From: Bordetella trematum | GTDB lineage: Bacteria; Pseudomonadota; Gammaproteobacteria; Burkholderiales; Burkholderiaceae_B | Length of the DNA stretch: 55,364 bases | Reading direction: 5' to 3' | NCBI RefSeq assembly: GCF_900078335.1 | Contig: NZ_FKBR01000031.1 | Span: 1-55,364 of the forward strand | In this document: in pieces, positions 34,501 to 42,261 of the stretch | Position numbering within the stretch: position 1 is the stretch's first letter | How the letters are laid out: each line of letters opens with the position of its first letter | Program-made: the position numbers and the translations under genes | The notes under the pieces: generated by a model | The model's input: only the letters and a program-made list of their open reading frames with translations | Databases searched by the model: none | Told to the model about the DNA's origin: nothing

Positions 34501-35976
34501 TCAGGCCTTGCGCCGCGCCACCTCGGCCATGCTGTCGAGCAACACCTCGAATTTGCGCGCGATATCGTTCTCGGGCACGCAGGCGTAACCCAGCAACAGC
34601 CCGCCGCGGGCCGCTTCGGAACTGGCGTAATAGCGCGAAAGCGGGCGGGTGAGCACGCCACGCGCATGAGCCAGTTCGACCACAGCCTTGTCGTCGATGT
34701 CATCCGGCAGGTTGAGCACCAGGTGCAGGCCGGCGTCGCTGGCGTCCTGGTGAAGCCACTCCTCGCCCAGCCGACGCTGGATCAGGGTGGTCAGGATGGC
34801 GCGCCGACGGCCATAAAGCATGCGCATGCGGCGGATATGGGCGGCGTAGTGGCCCTCCCCGATGAAAGCCGCCAGCGCGGCGTGGGTCAGCAGATGACCT
34901 TCACGATAAAGCTCGGCATGGCCGGCCTGGAAGGCCTCGGCCAGCGCCGCGGGCAACACCAGATAGCCCACGCGCAGACCGGGGTAGAGCGTTTTGCTGA
35001 AGGTGCCCAGGTAGATCACCGGCGCCTGCGGCTCCAGCCCTTGCAAGGAAGAAATGGGGCGGCCCGAGAAACGGAATTCGCTGTCGTAGTCGTCCTCGAT
35101 GATCCAGCTTCCCCAGCGCCGGGCCAGCGCCAGCAGCTGGCGGCGGCGCGCCAGCGACATCACCGACCCCAACGGATACTGATGCGAAGGCGTCACGAAG
35201 ATCAGGCGCGGGGGCGCTTCCACCGATTCGGCCGTCGCGGGCAGTTGCATCCCTTCCGCATCGACCGGCTGGGGCGCAATGTCGATGCCATTGGCACGCA
35301 GTACCGTGCGCGCCCCCCAATACCCCGGGTTCTCGATCCAGGCGACATCGCCCGGCACGGCCAGCAGCCGCGAAGTCAGGTCGATGGCCTGGTGCAGGCC
35401 TTCGGTAATGATGATCTGGCTCGGATCGCAATCGACCGAACGGGTCAGCGCCAGATGCTCGGCCAGCGCTTCGCGCAGGGCCGGCAACCCTCCCCCATAG
35501 GCATAGGTCAGCAATTCCGGCGGAGGGTTGCGCCACAGACTGCTGAAGATGCGCCCGAACTTGCGATGCGGAAACTCGGTGACATCGGGCACCCCTGGCA
35601 TGAAGGCTCCCCACTGATAAGGCGAGGCCGAGGCGCGGCCGACGATATCGGCGCCACGCGGCGACAGCAGCGGGCCGCTGGGGCCGCCGGCGGCATGCCG
35701 CCGGCTGCGACCGGTGGCCAGATAGGCGTCGGGCAGGCTGGCCGTCACGAAGGTACCGTTGCCCTGGCGGCTGTGCGTATAGCCCTCTGCCTGCAGCTGA
35801 GCGTAGACGTGCACCACGGTATTGCGGGCGATGCCCAGCTCGGCGGCCAGGTCGCGGCTGGCAGGCAGGCGGCTGTCTCCGGCCAGGGTGCCGTCCAGGA
35901 TGGCCTCGCGCACCGCCCGGTAAAGGCGCTGGTTCATGGGGCCATCGGCCGCATCACCCAGGCGCAGCTGCAGCAT
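34501..35976 (-). CDS. MocR/GabR-type regulator (GntR HTH plus aminotransferase-like domain)
   Basis: This 491-residue MocR-subfamily GntR regulator has a winged helix-turn-helix (about 10-80, RLPASRDLAAELGIARNTVV). It is fused to a fold type I aminotransferase-like domain (about 110-485) that binds PLP. The PLP lysine is K328 in GTFSKTLYPGLRVGYL, and IIEDDYDSEFRF precedes it. ATG 35976 (MLQLRLGD) was chosen over an upstream TTG at 35997. It diverges from gabT-gabD, the arrangement of GabR, which senses PLP plus GABA and activates gabTD. A GABA-responsive activator is therefore the best reading, though MocR proteins also control other PLP-linked genes. Confidence 0.88.
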   Translation of the reverse strand: MLQLRLGDAADGPMNQRLYRAVREAILDGTLAGDSRLPASRDLAAELGIARNTVVHVYAQLQAEGYTHSRQGNGTFVTASLPDAYLATGRSRRHAAGGPSGPLLSPRGADIVGRASASPYQWGAFMPGVPDVTEFPHRKFGRIFSSLWRNPPPELLTYAYGGGLPALREALAEHLALTRSVDCDPSQIIITEGLHQAIDLTSRLLAVPGDVAWIENPGYWGARTVLRANGIDIAPQPVDAEGMQLPATAESVEAPPRLIFVTPSHQYPLGSVMSLARRRQLLALARRWGSWIIEDDYDSEFRFSGRPISSLQGLEPQAPVIYLGTFSKTLYPGLRVGYLVLPAALAEAFQAGHAELYREGHLLTHAALAAFIGEGHYAAHIRRMRMLYGRRRAILTTLIQRRLGEEWLHQDASDAGLHLVLNLPDDIDDKAVVELAHARGVLTRPLSRYYASSEAARGGLLLGYACVPENDIARKFEVLLDSMAEVARRKA

Positions 35977-35997
35977 GTCGCCGACGATGGACCTCAA

Positions 35998-36057
35998 TTG
36001 GTTCTATCCTGTTTTCTAAAGTGGCTCTTACAGATGGGGCCATCTTAGCATTAAAGT
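35998..36057 (+). promoter_or_regulatory. MocR-type operator and gabT promoter
   Basis: Direct repeats TTGGTTCTATC (35998-36008) and GTGGCTCTTAC (36021-36031) lie 23 bp apart, about two helical turns. The second overlaps a weak -35 (TTACAG, 36028-36033), with a poor -10 (TAAAGT, 36052-36057) after an 18-nt spacer. Repeats beside a weak promoter suit a MocR activator. The consensus for this family member is not known to me. Confidence 0.5.
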
Positions 36058-36142
36058 AAGTGTCTGATTCTCCCGGGCCGGCCCCTTGTCAGGCCCGTGT
36101 TTTCGCTGCGGTGCGGCGTCTTTTTTTGCCTGTGAGGCTCTC

Positions 36143-37408
36143 ATGAAAAACCGTGATCTGAACACCCGTCGCGCTCTGGCCACTCCGCGTGGCGTGGGCG
36201 TCATGTGCGATTTCTACGCTGTGCGCGCCGAGAACGCCACGCTGTGGGATGCCGAAGGCAAGGAATATATCGACTTCGCCGGCGGCATTGCGGTGCTGAA
36301 CACCGGCCACCGCCATCCGAAGGTCAAGGCGGCCATCGCCGCGCAACTCGAAAACTTCACCCACACCGCCTACCAGATCGTGCCCTATGAGGGCTACGTG
36401 GCCCTGGCCGAACGCATCAACGCCCTGGCGCCCATCAGCGGCCTGAAGAAGACCGCCTTCTTCACCACCGGCGTCGAGGCCGTCGAGAACGCCCTCAAGA
36501 TCGCCCGGGCCGCCACTGGCCGCAGCGGCGTGATCGCCTTCTCCGGCGCCTTCCACGGCCGCACCCACATGGGCATGGCCCTGACCGGCAAGGTCGCGCC
36601 CTACAAGGTGGATTTCGGCGCCATGCCGGCTGACGTCTACCACGTGCCGTTCCCCAACGCCACCCAGGACATCTCGATCGCCGATTCGCTCAAGGCGCTG
36701 GACCTGCTGTTCAAGGTCGACATCGATCCCAAGCGCGTGGCGGCCATCATTCTCGAACCCGTGCAGGGCGAGGGAGGCTTCAACATCACCCCGCCGGAGC
36801 TCATGACGGCGCTGCGCAAGGTCTGCGACGAGCATGGCATCCTGCTGATCGCCGACGAAGTCCAGACCGGCTTTGCCCGCACCGGCAAGCTGTTTGCCAT
36901 GGAGCACCACTCGGTGCAGGCCGATCTCATCACCATGGCCAAAAGCCTGGGCGGCGGCATGCCGATCTCGGGTGTCGTGGGCCGCGCCGACGTGATGGAC
37001 GCCCCCGGCCCGGGCGGCCTGGGCGGCACCTACGCCGGCAACCCGCTGGCCGTCGCGTCGGCGCTGGCGGTGCTCGACGTGATCGCCGAGGAAAAACTGT
37101 GCGAGCGCTCCGTGACGCTGGGCAAGCGCCTGACCGATCGCCTGAACAGCCTGCGCGCCAAGGTGCCGGGCATCGCCGATGTGCGTGCCCTGGGCTCGAT
37201 GGTGGCCCTGGAGCTCAATGACCCGGCCACCGGCAAGCCGGACGCCGAGGCCGTCAAGCGCGTGCAGCAGAAAGCCATCGAGAAAGGCCTGCTGCTGCTG
37301 AGCTGCGGCGTGTATGGCAACGTGCTGCGCTTCCTGTATCCTTTGACCATTCCCGATGCGCAGTTCGATCGCGCACTGGATATCCTGGCCGAAGCCCTGA
37401 GCGCCTGA
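36143..37408 (+). CDS. gabT: 4-aminobutyrate--2-oxoglutarate transaminase
   Basis: GabT transfers the amino group of GABA to 2-oxoglutarate, giving succinate semialdehyde and glutamate. The 421-residue class III PLP aminotransferase matches GabT length. It shows FTTGVEAVENALKIAR, FSGAFHGRTHMGMALTGK, LIADEVQTGFARTGK (PLP-contacting Asp), and the PLP lysine K267 in ITMAKSLGGGMP, next to E. coli K268. ATG 36143 follows GAGG; the longer frame adds 19 unlike residues. It forms an operon with gabD, 74 bp downstream, with a strong hairpin in the gap. It diverges from the MocR/GabR-type regulator. 5-aminovalerate could be a second substrate. Confidence 0.94.
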   Translation: MKNRDLNTRRALATPRGVGVMCDFYAVRAENATLWDAEGKEYIDFAGGIAVLNTGHRHPKVKAAIAAQLENFTHTAYQIVPYEGYVALAERINALAPISGLKKTAFFTTGVEAVENALKIARAATGRSGVIAFSGAFHGRTHMGMALTGKVAPYKVDFGAMPADVYHVPFPNATQDISIADSLKALDLLFKVDIDPKRVAAIILEPVQGEGGFNITPPELMTALRKVCDEHGILLIADEVQTGFARTGKLFAMEHHSVQADLITMAKSLGGGMPISGVVGRADVMDAPGPGGLGGTYAGNPLAVASALAVLDVIAEEKLCERSVTLGKRLTDRLNSLRAKVPGIADVRALGSMVALELNDPATGKPDAEAVKRVQQKAIEKGLLLLSCGVYGNVLRFLYPLTIPDAQFDRALDILAEALSA

Positions 37409-37431
37409 TTCCAGCCATCTGATTCAAACTT

Positions 37432-37459
37432 GCGCGGGATGGAGATTTCCATCCCGCGC
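37432..37459 (+). other. Strong hairpin between gabT and gabD
   Basis: A perfect 12-bp stem (GCGCGGGATGGA at 37432-37443 with its complement at 37448-37459) with loop GATT has no T-run after it. Its position inside an operon suggests an mRNA stability or partial attenuation element that sets the gabT to gabD ratio. This is inferred. Confidence 0.6.
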
Positions 37460-37482
37460 GCGTCTTCTGCGGAGCCAAACAC

Positions 37483-38946
37483 ATGTCCCTGAACCACACC
37501 TTGCAGCGCCCCGACCTGCTGCGCGACGCCTGCTACCTGGATGGCAAGTGGGTCGCCGCCTCCGGCGCCACCATCCCGGTGGACAATCCCTCGACCGGCA
37601 AGGCCATCGTGGCCGTGCCCAAGCTGGGGCGCAAGGAAGCCGAGGCCGCCATCGCCCATGCCGAGCGTGCGCTGCCCGCCTGGGCCGCAAAAACCGGCAA
37701 GGAACGTGCCGCCGTGCTGCTGAAGTGGGCCAATCTGATGCTCCAGCACCAGCAGGACCTGGCCACCATCATGACCTCCGAACAGGGCAAGCCCCTGCCC
37801 GAGGCTGCTGGCGAGATTGCCTATGCCGCCTCCTTCCTGGAGTGGTTCGCCGAGGAAGCCAAGCGCGTCGATGGCGACATTCTGCAAAGCCCCAAGGCAG
37901 GCCAGCGCATCATGGTGCTCAAGCAGCCCATCGGCGTGACCGCCGCGATCACGCCCTGGAATTTCCCCGCCGCCATGATCACCCGCAAGGTCGGCCCGGC
38001 GCTGGCCGCCGGCTGCACCATGGTGGTCAAGCCCGCCCAGCAGACCCCGCTGACGGCCCTGGCCCTGGCCGTGCTGGCCGAAGAGGCGGGCGTGCCGGCC
38101 GGCGTGTTCCAGGTCATCACCGGCAGCTCGCGCGAGATCGGCGCGGCGCTGTGCGAAAGCGACGTGGTGCGCAAGCTGAGCTTCACCGGCTCGACCGAAG
38201 TCGGCCGCACGCTGATGGAGCAATGCGCGCCCACCATCAAGAAGCTGTCGCTCGAACTGGGCGGCAACGCGCCCTTCATCGTGTTTGACGACGCCGACCT
38301 GGACCGCGCGGTCGAGGGCATCCTGGCCTCCAAGTATCGCAATGCCGGCCAGACCTGCGTGTGCGCCAACCGCATCTACGTGCAGGCCGGCGTTTACGAA
38401 GAGGTGCTCAAGCGCCTGACCGCCAAGGTTCAGGCAATGAAGGTCGGCGACGGTTTCGAGCAGGGCGTCACGCAAGGCCCCCTGATCGACGACGCCGCAG
38501 TAGCCAAGGTCCGTGAGCACATCGCCGACGCCGTGGACAAGGGTGCCAAGATCGTGACCGGCGGCAAACCCCATGCCCTGGGCGGCAACTTCTTCGAGCC
38601 CACCATCGTGCGCGACGTGACGCAATCCATGCTGTTCGCAAGCGAAGAAACCTTCGGTCCGGTGGCCCCGATCTTCAAGTTCGACAATGAAGACGAAGTC
38701 ATCAAGCACGCCAACGACACCATCTTCGGTCTGGCCGCCTACTTCTTCACGCGCGACTACGCACGCGTGTGGCGCGTCTCCGAAGCCCTGGAATACGGCA
38801 TCGTGGGCATCAATACCGGCCTGATTTCGAGCGAAGTCGGCCCGTTCGGCGGCGTCAAGCAATCCGGCCTGGGCCGTGAAGGCTCCAAGTACGGCATCGA
38901 AGACTACCTCGAGCTGAAGTACCTCTGCGTGGATCTGGGCGCCTGA
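37483..38946 (+). CDS. gabD: Succinate-semialdehyde dehydrogenase (NADP+)
   Basis: GabD oxidises succinate semialdehyde from GabT to succinate, feeding the TCA cycle. The 487-residue aldehyde dehydrogenase has the expected layout: NAD(P)-binding TPWNFPAAMITRKVGPALAAG, GSTEVGR, the general-base glutamate in LELGGNAPFIVFDDADLD, and the catalytic cysteine in NAGQTCVCANR. The C-terminal EVGPFGGVKQSGLGREGS is typical of the GabD branch. ATG 37483 has GGAG upstream. It is the second gene of the gab operon and is closed by a strong terminator. Confidence 0.95.
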   Translation: MSLNHTLQRPDLLRDACYLDGKWVAASGATIPVDNPSTGKAIVAVPKLGRKEAEAAIAHAERALPAWAAKTGKERAAVLLKWANLMLQHQQDLATIMTSEQGKPLPEAAGEIAYAASFLEWFAEEAKRVDGDILQSPKAGQRIMVLKQPIGVTAAITPWNFPAAMITRKVGPALAAGCTMVVKPAQQTPLTALALAVLAEEAGVPAGVFQVITGSSREIGAALCESDVVRKLSFTGSTEVGRTLMEQCAPTIKKLSLELGGNAPFIVFDDADLDRAVEGILASKYRNAGQTCVCANRIYVQAGVYEEVLKRLTAKVQAMKVGDGFEQGVTQGPLIDDAAVAKVREHIADAVDKGAKIVTGGKPHALGGNFFEPTIVRDVTQSMLFASEETFGPVAPIFKFDNEDEVIKHANDTIFGLAAYFFTRDYARVWRVSEALEYGIVGINTGLISSEVGPFGGVKQSGLGREGSKYGIEDYLELKYLCVDLGA

Positions 38947-38964
38947 TTCCGGCCCGCGCAAAGC

Positions 38965-38999
38965 AAAGCCCCCTGGCCCGACGGCCAGGGGGCTTTTTT
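38965..38999 (+). terminator. Rho-independent terminator after gabD
   Basis: A 14-bp stem (38965-38978 with 38983-38996) with a 4-nt loop and a T-run continuing to 38999. It separates gabD from the convergent enoyl-CoA hydratase gene and could act in both directions. Confidence 0.9.
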
Positions 39000-39011
39000 A
39001 CGCACTGGCCG

Positions 39012-39761
39012 TCAGGCGGGCTTGCGCGCGCTCTCGGCGCGAAACGCCTGAATGCGCGCCTTCAGGCCCGGCTCGGCCGCCGAGCGCACCAAGGCCGCCA
39101 TGTCGCCATCCGGATTGCCGCTGCGCGTGAGCGTCTGCAACCACTGGCGGCTGGCCGCCGGCAACGCCAGCACGTCCGCCCGCGTTTGCTCGATGCGTGC
39201 CGGCCACTCATCGACGCCCGCCTGGCCCTGCAGAAAGCCGATGCGCTGCGCCTCATCGGCATCGAAGGTGCGCGTGCTTTCCAGCAGGCCATAGGCCTGA
39301 CTTTCCCCCACCAGCTCCGCCAGCCGGCGCGTGCCCAGCGCCAGCCCGAACTTCAGGCCCGGCATGCGAAAGCGCGATTGCGGCGCGGCCCAGCGCAAGC
39401 GGCAGGCGGCAATCAGATCGACGCCTGCGCCGAAGTTATTGCCGTGCGCCAGCGCCAGCGTCGCGTAAGGCCCATAAGCCAGCGCCTGCAACAGGGTTTC
39501 GATACGCACGAAACGCAACACCAGGTCGCCCTCGCTGAGCTCCTCGTAAGCGGTGAAATCGAAGCCAGCCGAGAAATTGCTGCCCTCTCCCTGCAACACC
39601 AGCAAGGGCACGCTCTGCGCCCGCGCCAGGTCGAGCGTATGCAGCAGCTGTTCGACCAGCTCGGCCGACAGGGCATTACGCTTCTCGGGACGATTGAGCG
39701 TCAGGACCCAGTGGCTGTCGTGGGCCTGGACGCGCAATACTGCTTCAGCCGCTGCCGTCAT
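39012..39761 (-). CDS. Enoyl-CoA hydratase/isomerase family protein
   Basis: This 249-residue crotonase-fold protein has the CoA-binding sequence LNRPEKRNALSAELVEQL and FSAGFDF near the oxyanion hole. A second glycine of the hole fits HGNNFGAGVDLIAACRLRW. The usual catalytic glutamate pair of hydratases is not obvious: GAGVDL has Asp where EchA has Glu, and MPGLKFGLALG lacks the second Glu. The reaction may therefore differ (isomerase, hydrolase or decarboxylase). Its ATG overlaps the stop of the CaiB-type CoA-transferase by 4 bp, so the two probably act on the same acyl-CoA. The substrate is unknown. Confidence 0.85.
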   Translation of the reverse strand: MTAAAEAVLRVQAHDSHWVLTLNRPEKRNALSAELVEQLLHTLDLARAQSVPLLVLQGEGSNFSAGFDFTAYEELSEGDLVLRFVRIETLLQALAYGPYATLALAHGNNFGAGVDLIAACRLRWAAPQSRFRMPGLKFGLALGTRRLAELVGESQAYGLLESTRTFDADEAQRIGFLQGQAGVDEWPARIEQTRADVLALPAASRQWLQTLTRSGNPDGDMAALVRSAAEPGLKARIQAFRAESARKPA

Positions 39762-40906
39762 GCGTCACTCCCTTCCTGCAGCAGGGCGTTGTGCTCCCCG
39801 AGCGCGGGCGGGTTCAGGCGGATGGGCAGGCCCTGACCGTTGATCTTGATGGGCGAGGCGAAGGTACGCGTCACGTTGTTGCCCGGCAGGGTGATCTCCT
39901 GCACCCACTCCATGTGTTCGACCTGCGGGTCGGCCAGCACCTGCGAGTAGGTATTGATGGGAGCGCTGGGAACGCCGACGCCCTGGAAGCGGGCCAGCCA
40001 GTGGGCAGCATCTTCCTTCATGAATACCGCCTCCAGCAGGTCGCGCAGGGCAACCTGATTGCGGGCGCGCAGCATCGTGCTCTGGAAACGCTCATCGGCC
40101 AGCAGCTCGGGCATGGCCACCACGTCGCACACCGACCGCCAGAGCGCTTCGGTGCCGGCCGCCATGGCGAAGTAGCCATCGCGGCAGCGGAAAGCCTGAT
40201 AGGGCGCGTTGCGCGGGTGGGCCGAACCGAGTTTGCCGGGATCCTTGCCGCTGCCGAAATACTCCGAGGTCTGCAAGGCGCCGATCGCCAGCGTGGTGCC
40301 CAGCATGGGGACATCGATGTGAGCGCCCTGCCCGGTCTGCTGCGCCTGGCGCAAGGCGGCGGCCACCGCGAAAGCGGCATACAGGCCGGCGGCGAAATCG
40401 GCCAGCGGCACCCCGCACTTGACCGGCGCGCCATCGGCCTCGCCGGTCACGCTCATCACACCGCTCATAGCCTGAATGGTGAGGTCGAAACCACCCTCAC
40501 CGCTGCGCGGGCCGGTTTGCCCGTAGGCCGAGATCGAACAATACAGCAGGCGCGGGTTGAGGGCCTTGAGGGTCTCGTAGTCCAGCCCCAGCCGCTTCAT
40601 GACGCCGGGACGGTTGTTCTCCAGCAGCACATCGGCCTGAGCGACCAGCTCGCGTGCGCGCGCCTGGCCTTCGGGAGATTTCAGATCCAGCGTCACGGAG
40701 CGCTTGTTGCGATTGAGCGAGGCGAAGTTCTCGCTGAAACCGTCGGTGATGGGGGGCCAGTTGCGCAGCGTATCGCCGCCGCCGGGGTGCTCGACCTTGA
40801 TCAGGTCAGCCCCCATGTCGGCCAGCAGCATGCCGCAGAACGGGCCGGCAGCCACGTTGCAAAACTCGATGACCCGCACACCTTGCAAGGGCAGAGAAGT
40901 ATCCAC
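39758..40906 (-). CDS. CaiB/BaiF-type (class III) CoA-transferase
   Basis: This 382-residue family III CoA-transferase moves CoA between carboxylic acids through an aspartyl-CoA intermediate. It has LQGVRVIEFCNVAAGPFCGMLLADMGAD at the N-terminus (quoted in parts: VRVIEF and LLADMGADLIKVEHP). Next are NNRPGVMKRLGLDYETL, YCSISAYGQTGPRSGEGGFD (the Asp is the candidate nucleophile) and NAPYQAFRC. GTG 40906 was chosen because AGGAGA lies six bases upstream; an earlier GTG at 40933 has no such site. It is followed by the enoyl-CoA hydratase gene with a 4-bp overlap. A 494-bp upstream region carries GTTCC-type palindromes that could control it. Confidence 0.88.
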   Translation of the reverse strand: MDTSLPLQGVRVIEFCNVAAGPFCGMLLADMGADLIKVEHPGGGDTLRNWPPITDGFSENFASLNRNKRSVTLDLKSPEGQARARELVAQADVLLENNRPGVMKRLGLDYETLKALNPRLLYCSISAYGQTGPRSGEGGFDLTIQAMSGVMSVTGEADGAPVKCGVPLADFAAGLYAAFAVAAALRQAQQTGQGAHIDVPMLGTTLAIGALQTSEYFGSGKDPGKLGSAHPRNAPYQAFRCRDGYFAMAAGTEALWRSVCDVVAMPELLADERFQSTMLRARNQVALRDLLEAVFMKEDAAHWLARFQGVGVPSAPINTYSQVLADPQVEHMEWVQEITLPGNNVTRTFASPIKINGQGLPIRLNPPALGEHNALLQEGSDA

Positions 40907-41022
40907 CGTATCTCTCCTGTGGACGCCCGCCACGACAAGCGGGCGCCGGTTGATGTCAATGAACCGCGCGTGCCTGCCGGGAACCGGCAGCGACAGACGC
41001 AGCAGACTTATTTCAAACCCGG

Positions 41023-41048
41023 TTGTTCCAAATATAGGAACGATGTTC
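41023..41048. promoter_or_regulatory. GTTCC-type palindromic operator upstream of the CoA-transferase
   Basis: GTTCC (41025-41029), seven bases, GGAAC (41037-41041) form an inverted repeat. GGAAC then pairs again with GTTC at 41045-41048 around GAT. The 13-mer TTGTTCCAAATAT (41023-41035) occurs inverted at 41296-41308. Such repeats are typical of dimeric repressors; an IclR-type protein is one possibility. It is about 120 bp before the CoA-transferase start. Confidence 0.5.
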
Positions 41049-41278
41049 TTTTATTTTACCTGGCGACGCACAAACGCATTGTATGCCTGAATCTGATCCG
41101 GTCAAGGCGGCCGCGTCAATCGAGCCAGGCATGGATTTCTCGCTACAGCCGCGCCAAAGCGGATTGAAAGCGAATATTCACAAGCTTTCCGGTAGCATTG
41201 GCATGCGCTTGAATTGCCTGGGAGCGGCGCTGGCCGGGGCCTGTCAACGAGGGGGGAAAAACAGGAATCGACCCATTA

Positions 41279-41308
41279 ATTAGAACTCTATTCTAATATT
41301 TGGAACAA
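41279..41308. promoter_or_regulatory. Palindrome plus inverted copy of the GTTCC-type site
   Basis: ATTAGAACTCTATTCTAAT (41279-41297) is a perfect 7-bp inverted repeat. It overlaps ATATTTGGAACAA (41296-41308), the exact reverse complement of 41023-41035. It lies about 95 bp before the plus-strand phosphatase gene. One regulator may bind both ends of the divergent region; this is inferred. Confidence 0.5.
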
Positions 41309-41400
41309 TAAAATCAAACAAAGCCTTTCTAGAATATGCACATCGCCTCAGGCCGAAGGCCGTGTTAGATTGGCGGCCTCTGAAGCCACTACCCGCCACC

Positions 41401-42261
41401 ATGAGCCGCTCCCTGACCCACGAGGACCTGCGCCGCATCACGGCGATACTGGCCGAAGCCGCCCAGGTAGAAATCCTGCCGCGCTTTCGCCACCTTCCCG
41501 CCCAGGCCGTCAGGGGCAAGAGTTCCCCGCGCGACCTGGTCACCGATGCCGACGAAGGCGCCGAGCGCCTCATTGCCACGCGCATGGCCAAGCTGTTTCC
41601 CGGCGCCGTCCTGATCGGAGAAGAAGCCTCCACACGCAACCCCGCCCTGCTGAACATGCTGGTCGACGCCGATCTGGCCGTCCTGATCGACCCCCTGGAC
41701 GGCACTCGCAACTATGTCGCGGGCCTGCCCCTGTTCGGCATGATGGTGGCGGTATGCCATAAGGGCGATGTGCTGGCCGGCGTGATCTATGACCCCATCA
41801 CCCGCGATGCGGCCATGGCCCTGCGAGGCGAAGGCGCCTGGTTCGAGCATGAGGACGGCACCCAGGAGGTGCTCAAAGTGGCGCAACCGGCGCCGGCCGA
41901 AGACATGGATGGCATCATCGCCACCGGCTCCCTGCCCGAACCGCTGCGCCAGACCGTCAATGGCAATCTCGACAAGCTTGCCAGCATGTCCTACCTGCGC
42001 TGCGCCGCCCACGAATACCGCCTGGCTGCCTCGGGCCATGTGCATCTGCTGTTCTACAACAAGCTCATGCCCTGGGACCACGCCGCCGGCTGGCTGCTGC
42101 ATCGCGAGGCCGGCGGCTATTCGGCGCATTTCGACGGCAGCCCCTACAAGCCCACGCACCGCAGCGGCGGCCTGCTCTACGCGCCGGACGCCGGCAGCTG
42201 GCATGCGGCCCACCGGCTGCTGTTTGGCGAAGACAACGGCGTGCTGCAGCGCGCAGAGTGA
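41401..42261 (+). CDS. Inositol-monophosphatase family protein
   Basis: This 286-residue Mg2+-dependent phosphatase belongs to the IMPase/FBPase/CysQ superfamily. Metal-binding motifs are visible: LVTDADEGAERLI, LIGEEAST (Glu), DPLDGTRNYVAGLPLFG (the DPxDGT signature) and WDHAAGWLLHREAGG near residue 225. The substrate could be an inositol phosphate, PAP or a sugar phosphate; sequence alone does not decide. ATG 41401 (MSRSLTHED) was chosen over a GTG 39 bases earlier. Its stop codon directly abuts that of the convergent sirtuin gene, with no base between them. Confidence 0.88.
   Translation: MSRSLTHEDLRRITAILAEAAQVEILPRFRHLPAQAVRGKSSPRDLVTDADEGAERLIATRMAKLFPGAVLIGEEASTRNPALLNMLVDADLAVLIDPLDGTRNYVAGLPLFGMMVAVCHKGDVLAGVIYDPITRDAAMALRGEGAWFEHEDGTQEVLKVAQPAPAEDMDGIIATGSLPEPLRQTVNGNLDKLASMSYLRCAAHEYRLAASGHVHLLFYNKLMPWDHAAGWLLHREAGGYSAHFDGSPYKPTHRSGGLLYAPDAGSWHAAHRLLFGEDNGVLQRAE

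Larger units (their letters stand above)
40907..41400. other. Divergent intergenic region of 494 bp
   Basis: No credible gene is seen between the CoA-transferase and the inositol-monophosphatase-family gene; a 66-codon frame at 41083-41283 has no family features. The region carries AT-rich patches at both ends that hold the operator-like repeats listed separately, plus TTCTAGAA at 41328-41335, a possible part of the plus-strand promoter. Confidence 0.6.

Noticed and set aside
41083-41283. 66-codon frame in the long intergenic region
   Set aside because: No ribosome site, no family features, and it ends inside the AT-rich operator region.
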